Source: Corynebacterium mendelii (GTDB taxonomy: Bacteria > Actinomycetota > Actinomycetes > Mycobacteriales > Mycobacteriaceae). From it: a stretch of 64,000 nt of DNA. The position numbers and the translations under genes are program-made. Below the pieces are notes generated by a model that saw only the letters and a program-made list of their open reading frames with translations, ran no database searches and was not told the origin of the DNA. Below, piece after piece: positions 9,694-18,565 of this stretch. Where the stretch lies: contig NZ_JAFLEQ010000016.1 in NCBI RefSeq assembly GCF_017307055.1, positions 190,910 through 254,909 on the forward strand, in the 5' to 3' direction. How positions within the stretch are numbered: position 1 is the stretch's first letter; every line of letters starts with the position of its first letter.

Positions 9694-10671
9694 ATGACCA
9701 GCCCCGAAACTGCCCGCCCCGATGACAAACTGGTGCTGCTGGCCGCCCCCCGCGGCTACTGCGCCGGTGTGGACCGTGCCGTCGAGACAGTCGAACGTGC
9801 CCTCAAGCAGTACGGCGCACCTGTGTATGTGCGCAAAGAAATCGTCCACAACCGCTATGTGGTCGATACTCTCGCCGCCCGGGGGGCCATCTTCGTCGAC
9901 CAGACTTTCGAGGTCCCGGAAGGCGCGCACTGCGTGTTTTCCGCCCACGGTGTCTCCCCGGAAGTGCACCGGGAAGCCAGACAGCTCAGCCTGAACACCC
10001 TCGATGCCACCTGCCCGCTGGTGACCAAAGTCCACAACGAGGTCAAACGTTTCGCCAAACAGGGCTACCAGATTCTGCTGATCGGACACACCGGGCATGA
10101 AGAGGTGGAAGGCACCATGGGCGAGGCCCCGGATGTGGTGCACCTGATCGACAAAAAAGAAGACATCGACAACCTCACCTTCGATGACGGGGAAAAACTG
10201 ATCTGGCTGTCCCAGACCACCCTGTCAGTCGATGAGACCATGACCATGGTCAAGCTCCTGCACGAAAAATTCCCGCAGCTGGAAAACCCGCCCAGCGACG
10301 ACATCTGTTACGCCACCCAGAACCGGCAGGTGGCCGTCAAAGCGATTGCGCAACGCTGCCAGCTGATGATTGTGGTCGGCTCCCAGAACTCCTCGAACTC
10401 CAAACGCCTGGTGGAAGTGGCCCTGCAGCACGGCGCAGACGCCGCCCATTTGATCGACTACGCCAACCAGATCGATGACGCCTGGCTTGACGGGGTCACT
10501 GTGGTGGGTGTGACCTCCGGGGCATCGGTGCCCGAAATCCTGGTCAGGGAAGTTCTGGACTACCTTGACCGGCACGGCTACAGCCGCACCGAGGAAGTCA
10601 CCACCGCCGACGAGAAACTCGTCTTCGCGCTGCCGCGGGCAGTCCGCCCCGCCGACCGCGCCCGCCGCTGA
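9694..10671 (+). CDS. ispH: 4-hydroxy-3-methylbut-2-enyl diphosphate reductase
   Basis: Last enzyme of the MEP isoprenoid pathway: reduces HMBPP to IPP and DMAPP with a [4Fe-4S] cluster. 325 residues from [11 protein letters not shown]; the three cluster cysteines are C23 ([10 protein letters not shown]), C107 ([11 protein letters not shown]) and C205 ([10 protein letters not shown]). The HTGHEE and SQNSSNS active-site segments are intact. The start was chosen at the second in-frame ATG because of the -10 hexamer just upstream and the family N-terminus. The gene is alone on its strand; the hairpin after it has its T-tract on the opposite strand. Confidence 0.97.
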   Translation: MTSPETARPDDKLVLLAAPRGYCAGVDRAVETVERALKQYGAPVYVRKEIVHNRYVVDTLAARGAIFVDQTFEVPEGAHCVFSAHGVSPEVHREARQLSLNTLDATCPLVTKVHNEVKRFAKQGYQILLIGHTGHEEVEGTMGEAPDVVHLIDKKEDIDNLTFDDGEKLIWLSQTTLSVDETMTMVKLLHEKFPQLENPPSDDICYATQNRQVAVKAIAQRCQLMIVVGSQNSSNSKRLVEVALQHGADAAHLIDYANQIDDAWLDGVTVVGVTSGASVPEILVREVLDYLDRHGYSRTEEVTTADEKLVFALPRAVRPADRARR

Positions 10672-10721
10672 CCCGCACACCAGCCCACGGCAGAAAATAC
10701 GGGCAAAACACCACTGCCCGG

Positions 10722-10778
10722 CACAAAGAAAAACCACCCCGCACCCGGGACTGTCAGGCAGTCCCGGACGCGGGGTGG
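10722..10778 (-). terminator. Intrinsic terminator for the DUF6542 gene
   Basis: A long hairpin (CCACCCCGC/GCGGGGTGG outer, CGGGACTG/CAGTCCCG inner) whose T-tract lies on the minus strand. It ends transcripts from the 10957-12081 gene and may also block ispH read-through structurally. Confidence 0.85.
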
Positions 10779-10956
10779 CTGTGCGGGCCGCAACAACAGC
10801 TGCGGCGCCGAGGCAGGGGCACATCCGTCGAAGCTGCGGCACCATCGACCGTCACATCCGGCCGGCACGCAACCAGCCGGTGTCCCGGTTATCCCCGCGG
10901 CGGGCACGGGGGGTGGCGCAACACCGGTATCCGGCAGGGCCGACTGTCCGGGCGGT

Positions 10957-12081
10957 TTACTGCCCGTCGCCGTAGAGATCCTCATCCAGCCAGGAATGTT
11001 TGCGGGCCGGGCGGGGCTGGGGCGCGGAAGCCCGGTGGCGCGGGGTGTTGTCGGCGGGATCAGCGGGCCGGTCGCCCACGCGGGGGGATGCCTGCGGCGG
11101 TTCCGGGCGGCGGTGGCTGCCGGGGCGGCGGGCATGCGTGTCAGGGTCGGGGCGGCCGACCCCCGTCCTCACGTTGCGCGCCGGATAGTCGGTTTCACCG
11201 CGCACCACCGGGCGCACCGGGTAGCGGCGCTGCCGGGCGTCGTGGTCGATCCGCCGCTTATCGCGCGGATCCAGCTTCTGGTGCCGTGGACCGGGCTGGG
11301 TGAACCGGGCCTGCGGAATGCTGCCGTCACCGGGCAGCGGCGGGCCTGCCGGGCGGGGCGCGGTGCGCGGCACCGAACCGCCCGGGGCGGCCGGGCGGCG
11401 GGCCGCCCGTTCCTGGCGGGCGGCGCGTTCCCGGGCCAGCTGCTCCATGGTCTGGAAACGGCGGTCGCGGGCACGGCGCGCATCGGCTGCCGCCGAAGGC
11501 TGCACCGGTTGCGGCGGGGTGCCGGCGGCCGCGCGCACGGGGGCGGTGCGCCGCGCCCGGCGGGCGGTGTCAACGGTGGCGCGGTCACTGCTGGCTCTGC
11601 CGGCCCGGGCCCTGTTGAGCCTGGCGACGGTGGACTGCCAGCGGCTGGTGACCCAGACGTATTTCGCCACCGCCACCAGCACCGCGGACAAGGTGATGAT
11701 GCACAGGGCGGGGAAGAACTGGGCCAGCGGGTACAAGGCGGTGAGCACCTGTGTTTTCGACACCCCGGTGGTATCGCCGATCTCGTAGGCCCGGCCGATG
11801 ATCCCGGCGGCCCACGGGGTGGCGATACCGAACAGGATCGGCACCAGGGCGGTCAGCAGGGTCACTGCCCGGGTTTTGGTGATCAGCACGCAGCCGACGG
11901 CCACACAGCCGAACACGATCGGGTAGGTGGTGGTGATCTGTCCGGCAGAAACGGCCATCCCGGCGGCGGCGATGGTGCCCAGAACAAGAATCACACCCGC
12001 GATCCACGGGGACACCCCGACATCGGCGACGGCCGCGGACGGCCGTGCCTGAGGGGGGCGCTGGGGATCGGAGTGCGTCAC
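10957..12081 (-). CDS. DUF6542-type membrane protein with long basic tail
   Basis: 374 residues. The N-terminal third has four hydrophobic segments (about residues 24-135: GVSPWIAGVILVLGTIAAAG, then IVFGCVAVGCVLITK, then two more), as in the DUF6542 family. The remaining ~240 residues are strongly Arg/Ala/Pro-rich and probably disordered, ending in a compact acidic motif HSWLDEDLYGDGQ. GTG start, with TAAAAT eight bases upstream and no Shine-Dalgarno, so probably leaderless. Position between ispH and rmuC/ychF is the one I remember for corynebacteria. Function unknown; the C-terminal acidic tag after a basic linker suggests protein-protein contact. Confidence 0.8.
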   Translation of the reverse strand: MTHSDPQRPPQARPSAAVADVGVSPWIAGVILVLGTIAAAGMAVSAGQITTTYPIVFGCVAVGCVLITKTRAVTLLTALVPILFGIATPWAAGIIGRAYEIGDTTGVSKTQVLTALYPLAQFFPALCIITLSAVLVAVAKYVWVTSRWQSTVARLNRARAGRASSDRATVDTARRARRTAPVRAAAGTPPQPVQPSAAADARRARDRRFQTMEQLARERAARQERAARRPAAPGGSVPRTAPRPAGPPLPGDGSIPQARFTQPGPRHQKLDPRDKRRIDHDARQRRYPVRPVVRGETDYPARNVRTGVGRPDPDTHARRPGSHRRPEPPQASPRVGDRPADPADNTPRHRASAPQPRPARKHSWLDEDLYGDGQ

Positions 12082-12423
12082 GGGCGGTTATTTTACCGAA
12101 CTGTGGCCTGTGACCACGAACCGACATTCACACCCCATGGAAAACGGATCACACCCCACCCTCTGGTCCAGGCCCGGCAGACACCGCGAAAAACGGTGAT
12201 CACCTGCCTGTTGTCTGTCATGATCACCCCGGCTGAACACCGGTTGCCGCCGGAAAGATTCAGCCCGGCGGGTATCCCACCGGTGCAGCCTGCGGCCGGA
12301 CAGAAGCGGGTGGGTGTCTCGTTCACCGGTGGCAGGCGGGGATGGCAGCGGCCTGTTGTCCCCACGGGGGACAAATAAATGGGGGCGGGAGAAGTGCCGG
12401 CGGGTATCAGAAGACAACCCCCG
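12082..12423. other. Intergenic region rmuC / DUF6542
   Basis: 342 bases without a gene. It contains the DUF6542 promoter (TAAAAT at 12090-12095, minus strand) and a perfect short inverted repeat TTGTCCCC-ACG-GGGGACAA at 12356-12374, about 50 bases past the rmuC stop; no T-tract follows on the minus strand. Confidence 0.55.
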
Positions 12424-13614
12424 CTAGATGTCACCCTCCCCGCCGGTGGGGCGGTCCGTGGTGCCGGGGGCGGTGTCAGCACCGGGGCCTGTCACCGGGA
12501 CGGTGGTCCGGCACACCGGGTCGATGTCCAGCGCGCCCTGCGCGGTGACGGCACCCATGTCCGCCAGCTGCCGGGCTGTGACGGTCAACCGGCTGTCGAT
12601 GGAGGCCGCGGTTTTGTTGAAGGTGTCGACGGTTTTGTTGATTTGTCCCCCCAGCCGGTTGAGATGCCCGGTGACGGTGGCCAGCCGCTTGTACAGCGTG
12701 GTTCCCAGGGCAGCGATCTGTTTGGCCTGTTCGGTCACCGCTTCCTGCCGCCAGGACAGTGCCACTGTTTTCAGCAGCGCCATCAACGTGGTGGGGGTGG
12801 CCAGCACAATGTTTTTCGAAAACGCATCGTCGAGAAGCTCCGGATCCACCGACAGCGCCGCGTCAAGGAAGGGATCGGCGGGGATGAACAGCACCGTGAA
12901 TTCCGGGCTGGGGCTGACAAGCTCCGGGTAGTCGCGGGCGGCCAGGGTGTTGATGTGGCCGCGCAGATGGTTGGCGTGCCGGGTCAGATACGCCCGGTGC
13001 TCTTCCGGGTCGGTGGTGTCCAGGGCATCGAGATAGGCAACCAGCGGGACTTTCGCGTCCACCACAATCGAACGCCCGCCCGCCAGGCGGATGACCATAT
13101 CTGGGCGTTGGGTGTGCCCCTGCCGGGTGGTGGTTGCCTGCTGGTCGAAATCACAGTGTTCGACCATGCCCGCCAATTCGACGACACGGGCAAGCTGCAT
13201 TTCTCCCCACCGTCCCCGGACTGTCGGGGCAGACAGCGCCTGCGCCAATTTCTGGGTGGTATCGCCCAGATGCAACGACACTCGGCCCATGTGGTCGACC
13301 TGCTGGGCCAGCCGGGCGTGGGAACGTGCCCCTTCCAGCTCAAGGTCGGCGATTTTCTGGGTCAACTGCGCCACGGTGGTGCTCAGCGGTTTCAGCGACC
13401 GGTCCACCGCGCCGGTGACACTGCGCTCTGATTGCGCCGCCAGTTCCGCCCGGTCGGCTCTCACTGTCTGGGCCAAAAGATCAGCGGTGCGGTCAACATC
13501 GCGGTCATCGGCCGCCGGGTGGGTGGCCGCCCGGGCAAACCAGCCGCAGGCCACCCCCAGCAGGGCGGAAACAATCACCAGCATGATGACCGCGATCGGG
13601 GAAAGAGTAGTCAT
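12424..13614 (-). CDS. rmuC: DNA recombination protein RmuC family
   Basis: 396 residues from MTTLSPIAVIM. An N-terminal membrane anchor (residues about 5-28) is followed by a coiled coil (about 45-105, RADRAELAAQSERS to IADLELEGARSHARL) and then the PD-(D/E)XK-like nuclease domain typical of RmuC: GRWGEMQLARVVE, then QRPDMVIRLAGGRSIVVDAKVPL (the D...D-x-K core), SPEFTVLFIPADPFLDAAL and NIVLATPTTLMALLKTVA. Thought to limit recombination at inverted repeats; mechanism not well known. Start chosen by the anchor; the 86-codon upstream extension is not protein-like. Confidence 0.93.
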   Translation of the reverse strand: MTTLSPIAVIMLVIVSALLGVACGWFARAATHPAADDRDVDRTADLLAQTVRADRAELAAQSERSVTGAVDRSLKPLSTTVAQLTQKIADLELEGARSHARLAQQVDHMGRVSLHLGDTTQKLAQALSAPTVRGRWGEMQLARVVELAGMVEHCDFDQQATTTRQGHTQRPDMVIRLAGGRSIVVDAKVPLVAYLDALDTTDPEEHRAYLTRHANHLRGHINTLAARDYPELVSPSPEFTVLFIPADPFLDAALSVDPELLDDAFSKNIVLATPTTLMALLKTVALSWRQEAVTEQAKQIAALGTTLYKRLATVTGHLNRLGGQINKTVDTFNKTAASIDSRLTVTARQLADMGAVTAQGALDIDPVCRTTVPVTGPGADTAPGTTDRPTGGEGDI

Positions 13615-13710
13615 GCCGCCCACACTGCCACACAGGCGCCAGATCACTGTCGCCCCGCGGACCCGACGGGCGGGACACAGCAAGGACAACACATAAAAAA
13701 GAAGCTGCCG

Positions 13711-13878
13711 CCCGGGGTCTTTTCCCCGGGACCGTCGGAAAACAAAAGGGACGGATTTTCGGGGAAAACACAGCCGAAAGCGACAGCTGTCTGGTGGTGG
13801 TCCGGACCGGCCGCCGACACCAAAAGACGGGGCAGGCGGGGTCTGGATCATCCGGGGCCGGCCTTGTGGCAAGGCCGG
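13711..13878. repeat. Two GC-rich hairpins between rmuC and metS
   Basis: CCCGGGG-N6-CCCCGGG at 13711-13730 and CCGGCCTTG-TGG-CAAGGCCGG at 13858-13878. The second lies just past the metS stop on the minus strand; the first has a T-rich stretch some nine bases further on in that strand. Together they may end the metP-metS transcript. Confidence 0.45.
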
Positions 13879-13893
13879 GGCGTGATGGCCTAA

Positions 13894-14058
13894 TCAGTCC
13901 TGGTGGCTGATCAGCACATCATCGGTGGCATCCTCGGATTGGCCGAGCACACCGGAGATCTCGTCGGGGTGGCGGCGCAGCGCCAGAATGCTGACCAGCA
14001 GCCCGCCCCAGATGATGACGATGAACAGCACCATCATCATGATTGCGATTCCGCTCAT
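13894..14058 (-). CDS. metS: Methionine/alanine importer small subunit
   Basis: A 54-residue protein: one membrane helix right after the start (MSGIAIMMMVLFIVIIWGG), a short basic turn (LRRHPDE) and an acidic tail. The MSG-N-terminal single-helix layout and its position 21 bases after the NSS-family transporter match MetS, the small partner that MetP needs for methionine and alanine uptake in C. glutamicum. A perfect AAGGAGG precedes the ATG. The gene is too short for standard ORF cut-offs and is easy to miss. Confidence 0.9.
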   Translation of the reverse strand: MSGIAIMMMVLFIVIIWGGLLVSILALRRHPDEISGVLGQSEDATDDVLISHQD

Positions 14059-14079
14059 AGGATCGGTGCCTCCTTTACT

Positions 14080-15690
14080 TTATTTCTGCTCGGCGGCAAA
14101 GCCGGCGTGGCGGGCGGGTTCGTATTTCTGCGGGGTCTCAATGGTGCGGCGCACATCCGGGTCGACACCGAAGTCGGAGCCGGGAGGACCGTCCAGGGAG
14201 ATGCTGCCGCGCCAGGGGACGACCGTCATGGCGAAAGCGACACCGACGATGACCGCCAGCACACCCCAGCCGAACAGGGCCAGCTGCGTCTGGGTGTAGC
14301 CGCCGTAGGGTTCGGAGATCAGCGAGATCAATTCCTGCAGCAGGGTGTAGCCCAACACGATGGTGGTGACGTTGACGACACAGATGCGCCAGATGGTGCC
14401 CACCCGGAAGCTGGACACGGCATTGAGATGCAGGGCCAGTTCATTGATGCGGCGGCAAATCCAGTCGATGCAGATGATCGAGATCAACGCAATGGCGACA
14501 ATACCGATGTTGTTGGTGAACTTGTCCATGATGTCGAGGGTGGCAAGACCCGAGGTGGTGGTGAAGCAGAAAATCGAGATGATCGCCATGACCACGCCAA
14601 CACCGATGGCGGCGGGCTTGCGCTGGAGGTCGAACTTGTCCTTCACACCGGAGACAACAACCTCCAGCAGGGAAAACAGCGAGGTGAAACCGGCCACTGT
14701 CAACGAGCCGAAGAACAGCACACCGAATACCGCGCCCAGGGGCATCTGGGAGATGATCGTCGGGAAGGCGATGAACGCCAGTCCGATACCGGAAGAGACA
14801 ACCTCGTCGACCGGGACATTCTGCTGCATGGACATAAAGCCCAGGGCGGAGAACACACCGATACCGGCCAGGACCTCGAAGGAGGAGTTGGCGAAACCGG
14901 TGACCAGACCGGTGCCGGTGAGGTTGGTGCGCGGCTTGAGGTAGGACGAGTAGGTCAGCATGATGCCGAAGCAGATCGACAGGGAGAAGAAGATCTGGCC
15001 GTAGGCCGCGATCCACACGCCCGGATCCTTCAGGGCGCCCCACTTCGGGGTGAAGAAGGCATCCAGGCCCTGGGCGGCACCGGGAAGCATGACAGCCTGG
15101 ATCACCACAATGATGAACAGGACCGTCAGGATCGGCATGAAGATTTTCGACATTTTGCCGATACCCTCATCGACACCCATCGACAGCACCACGATGCAGA
15201 CAATCCACACCAGGGCGGTGGCCACGGCAATCGCCGGGACAAAGTCGAAGGAGAACACCTGGGCCGAATCGAACTTCAGGAAGTCCTCGAAGAAGTAGGC
15301 GTTGGGGTCATCGCCCCACGCCTGGTTGAAAGACTTGACGGTGTACAGACCCGCCCAGCCGATGATCACCGCGTAGTAGATGGTGATGAAAAAACAGATG
15401 CCGAGCTGGATCCAGCCGATCGGTTCGGCCCACTGTTTGAACCGGCGCATGGCCAGTGGCGCGGAGCCGTTGAAACGGTGTCCCAGCGCGTAGTCGAGAA
15501 ACAGCAGCGGAATACCGGCGGTCAACAGTGCCACCATGTAGGGGAGGAGGAATGCGCCGCCGCCGTTGTCGTAGGCGACATAAGGGAAACGCCAGATATT
15601 GCCCAGGCCCACGGCGGAGCCGATCGCGGCCAAAAGGAACGCGATACGGGTGGAGAATACCTCGCGACGTACGGGAGTCTCAGTTGCCAT
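14080..15690 (-). CDS. metP: Sodium-coupled methionine/alanine importer, NSS family
   Basis: 536 residues, about 12 membrane segments. The neurotransmitter:sodium symporter signature is at the N-terminus (AAIGSAVGLGNIWRFPYVAYDNGGGAF, residues about 21-47), with the unwound helix-1 sodium/substrate site GSAVGLGN. Helix 6 has SLSICFGIMLTYSSY. With MetS directly downstream it is the likely MetPS uptake system for methionine and alanine. The start MATETPV was chosen over a 33-codon extension. I saw no clear McbR-type operator upstream. Confidence 0.93.
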   Translation of the reverse strand: MATETPVRREVFSTRIAFLLAAIGSAVGLGNIWRFPYVAYDNGGGAFLLPYMVALLTAGIPLLFLDYALGHRFNGSAPLAMRRFKQWAEPIGWIQLGICFFITIYYAVIIGWAGLYTVKSFNQAWGDDPNAYFFEDFLKFDSAQVFSFDFVPAIAVATALVWIVCIVVLSMGVDEGIGKMSKIFMPILTVLFIIVVIQAVMLPGAAQGLDAFFTPKWGALKDPGVWIAAYGQIFFSLSICFGIMLTYSSYLKPRTNLTGTGLVTGFANSSFEVLAGIGVFSALGFMSMQQNVPVDEVVSSGIGLAFIAFPTIISQMPLGAVFGVLFFGSLTVAGFTSLFSLLEVVVSGVKDKFDLQRKPAAIGVGVVMAIISIFCFTTTSGLATLDIMDKFTNNIGIVAIALISIICIDWICRRINELALHLNAVSSFRVGTIWRICVVNVTTIVLGYTLLQELISLISEPYGGYTQTQLALFGWGVLAVIVGVAFAMTVVPWRGSISLDGPPGSDFGVDPDVRRTIETPQKYEPARHAGFAAEQK

Positions 15691-16227
15691 GGGCTTTACT
15701 AGACCTTTCCATCGGTAGGTGGGAAGTTGATCGTGTGCACGAAGCCGACGGCACCAGGGTGGGCCGGGGAGTGTTGTACACAGCGTCATTGGAGCCGTAT
15801 GACACGGATCTCACTTAAAGACAGCTAAAGGCTAGCAAATAAGTTTCACACAATGGAACACGCAATCCACTGTCTGGGAAATCATGATCATCTCTTTGTG
15901 TCTCTGTGCTGGGGGTTTGCGGTGAGGTGATGCTGTGGCATCCGGGGGTGGGTGCCATACCCCCGTTTCTATCAGTGGACAGGTTTAGCCCCTCCCGGTG
16001 CACCGCCCGCCACCCGGCTGCACGCCGTCCGGGTGGCCCGTCTGCCGGGCCGTGCAGCAAGCGGACATTATTTATATAGGTAACGGCCTGATCCGGCAGG
16101 CTGTTGTTCGGGCGGATACGCGTGCGCCTTCCCCGGTGCCGGTTCGCCGCAGGGGACAGCCTTCCCCGTCGGGGTAGGGGATCCGGGTCAGCCGCCGGGT
16201 GGACACCGGTTGCTAGGATCAACCCTT
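15691..16227. other. Divergent intergenic region metP / ychF
   Basis: 537 bases without a convincing gene (a 135-codon minus-strand frame at 15815-16222 has no protein character). It holds a strong nested hairpin at 16017-16058 (GCTGCACG/CGTGCAGC outer, GCCCG/CGGGC inner) followed by an A/T-rich TTATTTATATAGG, and at the right end the ychF -10 TAGGAT (16214-16219), eight bases before the GTG. Confidence 0.55.
16214..16219 (+). promoter_or_regulatory. -10 element of ychF, leaderless start
   Basis: TAGGAT followed by eight bases and the GTG start, with no Shine-Dalgarno. The same hexamer and spacing precede the Nudix gene at 26260. Confidence 0.6.
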
Positions 16228-17307
16228 GTGAGCCTTACTCTTGGAATCGTCGGACTGCCCAACGTCGGCAAGTCAACCCTGTTCAATGCACTGACCCGCA
16301 ATGACGTTCTGGCGGCGAACTATCCGTTTGCCACCATCGAACCCAATATCGGAATGGTCGAGCTGCCCGATGCACGGTTGAAACGCCTGGCGGAAATCTT
16401 CAAGTCGGAAAGGATCCTTCCCGCGACCGTGTCGTTCGTCGACATCGCGGGCATTGTCAAGGGTGCTTCCGAAGGTGAGGGGATGGGCAATAAATTCCTC
16501 GCCAATATCCGCGACTCGGATGCCATCTGCCAGGTGGTCCGGGCCTTCGACGATGACGATGTCATCCACGTGGCCGGCAAAGTCGATCCGGAATCGGATA
16601 TGGGGGTCATTGAATCCGAACTGATCTTCGCTGATCTGCAGACCCTGGAAAAAGCGATTCCGCGCCTGGAAAAAGAATCCCGCAAGGACAAAGACAAAAA
16701 GGTCGAGCTGGAAGCCGCCAAGAAGGCGCAGGAAATTCTGGAAGACTCCCGCACCCTGTTCAAAGCCCAGGATGAAATAGATCTGGATGCGCTGAAGGAA
16801 CTGCACCTGATGACGGCCAAGCCGTTCCTTTATGTGTTCAACTCCGATGAAGGGGTGCTCACCGACGAGGACAAAAAGCAGAAGCTCCGTGAGATGGTGG
16901 CTCCGGCCGAAGCTGTGTTCCTGGATGCGAAAACAGAAACCGAGCTTCTTGACCTGGACGAAGACGAAGCAGCCGAGCTTCTTGAATCGGTCGGCCAGCA
17001 CGAGCCGGGCCTGCATTCGCTGGCCAAAGCCGGCTTCGATACTCTCGGACTGCAGACCTATCTGACCGCCGGTCCGAAAGAAGCCCGCGCCTGGACCATC
17101 CACAAGGGCGATACCGCCCCGAAAGCCGCCGGTGTGATCCACACCGACTTTGAACGCGGCTTCATCAAAGCCGAAGTCGTCGCTTTCGACGACCTTGATG
17201 AACTGGGGTCGATGGCCGAAGCCCGCGCCCACGGCAAAGTCCGCCAGGAAGGCAAGGACTATGTCATGGTCGACGGCGATGTCGTCGAATTCAAGTTCAA
17301 CGTCTAG
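16228..17307 (+). CDS. ychF: Redox-regulated ATPase/GTPase YchF (Obg family)
   Basis: 359 residues, standard for YchF. Walker A is GLPNVGKST (residues about 8-16), switch DIAGIVKGASEGEGMGN, and NSDE replaces the usual NKxD of G-proteins, consistent with the ATP preference of this subfamily. A central coiled-coil insertion (EKESRKDKDKKVELEAAKKAQ) and the C-terminal TGS-like domain ending DYVMVDGDVVEFKFNV are present. It binds ribosomes and is linked to stress responses. GTG start with a leaderless-type promoter. Confidence 0.97.
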   Translation: MSLTLGIVGLPNVGKSTLFNALTRNDVLAANYPFATIEPNIGMVELPDARLKRLAEIFKSERILPATVSFVDIAGIVKGASEGEGMGNKFLANIRDSDAICQVVRAFDDDDVIHVAGKVDPESDMGVIESELIFADLQTLEKAIPRLEKESRKDKDKKVELEAAKKAQEILEDSRTLFKAQDEIDLDALKELHLMTAKPFLYVFNSDEGVLTDEDKKQKLREMVAPAEAVFLDAKTETELLDLDEDEAAELLESVGQHEPGLHSLAKAGFDTLGLQTYLTAGPKEARAWTIHKGDTAPKAAGVIHTDFERGFIKAEVVAFDDLDELGSMAEARAHGKVRQEGKDYVMVDGDVVEFKFNV

Positions 17308-18247
17308 TGGAATGACCCCTTAGGGGGAGAATTGAAGACAGCTGATCTTTCCCGGGGTACGCCCCGTTGTGGGCTGCCTCCGGTCAGTTGTCCGCCAATG
17401 CCGGCCACGAGATATTGCCGCACGGTCGGCGAAGCGCGCAGCGCTCGAGCCTCATTAATTCGCTGAGGCTTGTCGCTGCGCGTTGCTTACCAGTCTCGAA
17501 GGGTCTGCGTTCGACGTGGCGGGAACAGCCGTGCCTTCCACGGAAGTTTCTGGCGGCCTCGGTGGCCCACGGCTATGGCGGTGATCAGTACCCCTCCGTT
17601 CAATCTCGGCGGGATAACGACCGATCAGCTGAAAAGGCTTCCCGTTCACACTGCCGCGGGCTGTTACACGGGAGAATTGCCGACCACCGCCCGGTGGCAT
17701 GTTTTTGTCGACAGCCAACCCCTGATGGGGTCTGTGCTGTTGTGGGGGATTGGTTTTCTCGGATGGTTGGGGCACTGGAGCGCCCGGGCCGGATTGGGCG
17801 CGTGCGGGACAAGTCGACCGTAGACGATTGCGTTGCCGTTGTGTGTGGGTACGTCAGCCGCGACTTATGTGATCACCCAGCCGGACACCACACCGGCACA
17901 CCGGCCGGTGGCCGATGGTGTCCCCCTCAACCAGCCGCTGGCACGGGTGTCACCGTCGGTCTGGTGCGGGTTCCGGTGGTGTGGGTCTGGGAATTTTGAA
18001 GTCGGGCGGTGATGTGCCGGACGCCGATCTCCTGCAACACATGCATTCTGGTGGCGTTGCTGGCGGAGATGGATGTATTCGCTTTTGTTGTTGCTTCCCC
18101 TCGTCTGGTTATCCCCGGTAAGTGAGGCGGGGCGGGGAAGTCATATGTGACGGATCGACACGGGGTGCCGACGGGATCTGCAAGCCATCACGCGGCTCAC
18201 AGTCAGATGACAACCCGGCCCAACAACAGGACCGGGTTGTCGGCGAT
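17308..18247. other. Long region after ychF without an intact gene
   Basis: About 940 bases between ychF and the CsoR-family terminator. Composition is less GC-skewed than coding neighbours. No frame gives a recognisable protein. The best candidate is the interrupted frame reported separately at 17575-18012. A small CCCC-TTA-GGGG stem follows the ychF stop at about 17316-17326. Confidence 0.5.
17575..18012 (+). pseudogene. Possible decayed reading frame with an internal stop
   Basis: From ATG 17575 a protein-like frame runs 82 codons (HTAAGCYTGELPTTARWH, then a hydrophobic stretch MGSVLLWGIGFLGWLGHW) to TAG at 17821, and the same frame continues without a start for 62 codons that also look protein-like (SAATYVITQPDTTPAHRPV) to TGA at 18010. 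This could be an old gene split by a stop codon. I recognise no family, and chance is not excluded. Confidence 0.25.
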
Positions 18248-18272
18248 GAAAAACCCGGTCGATCGGCCGGGT
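18248..18272 (-). terminator. Intrinsic terminator of the CsoR-family gene
   Basis: Minus-strand ACCCGG-N8-CCGGGT stem followed by five T, about 18 bases past the stop at 18290. Confidence 0.8.
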
Positions 18273-18289
18273 GTCGGCAAGGGAGTCAC

Positions 18290-18565
18290 TTACGCGAGGG
18301 ACAGGAAAATCTTCTGCAGCTGCTCCGACTCCTCGGGATGGTTTTCCGGGTCTTTTGCGCAGTTGCGCATGGCCGCGAGCAGCATCGCGAAAGTTGCGCG
18401 GTTGACGGCTTTATCAGCGGCAACCATCTGCGGGAGAATGTCCAGACAAGCGTCACCTTCATCGATCTGTCGGATAACGGCCTCCAGTTGGCCGCGGGCA
18501 CGCGACAGCCGGTTCCGAACGGCTCTCTTGCTCTCGTCATCGAGAAACAGCGTGTAGTCACTCAT
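18290..18565 (-). CDS. CsoR/FrmR-family (DUF156) repressor, CstR-like cysteine pair
   Basis: 91 residues, all-helical. The DUF156 core is RLSRARGQLEAVIRQIDEGDACLDIL. The family's ligand positions, taken by alignment in my head to M. tuberculosis CsoR (C36, H61, C65), fall on C40, A65 and C69: both cysteines are kept but the copper-ligand histidine is alanine. That Cys-x-Cys pattern is what persulfide sensors of the CstR type show, so a sulfide/persulfide or other thiol-reactive signal is more likely than copper. The gene stands alone with its own terminator and has no rhodanese, CopZ or P-type ATPase beside it. ATG start with GAGGGAG upstream. Confidence 0.85.
   Translation of the reverse strand: MSDYTLFLDDESKRAVRNRLSRARGQLEAVIRQIDEGDACLDILPQMVAADKAVNRATFAMLLAAMRNCAKDPENHPEESEQLQKIFLSLA

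Noticed and set aside
13903-15702. 599-codon His/Gly/Asp-rich frame on the plus strand
   Set aside because: Exactly antisense to metS-metP, which have clear family motifs and a ribosome binding site; the composition is what a GC-rich antisense frame gives.
15770-15850. McbR-type operator upstream of metP
   Set aside because: I looked for TAGAC-N6-GTCTA and found only loose partial matches.
15815-16222. 135-codon minus-strand frame between metP and ychF
   Set aside because: Contains the hairpin at 16017-16058 and the ychF promoter, with no protein-like pattern.
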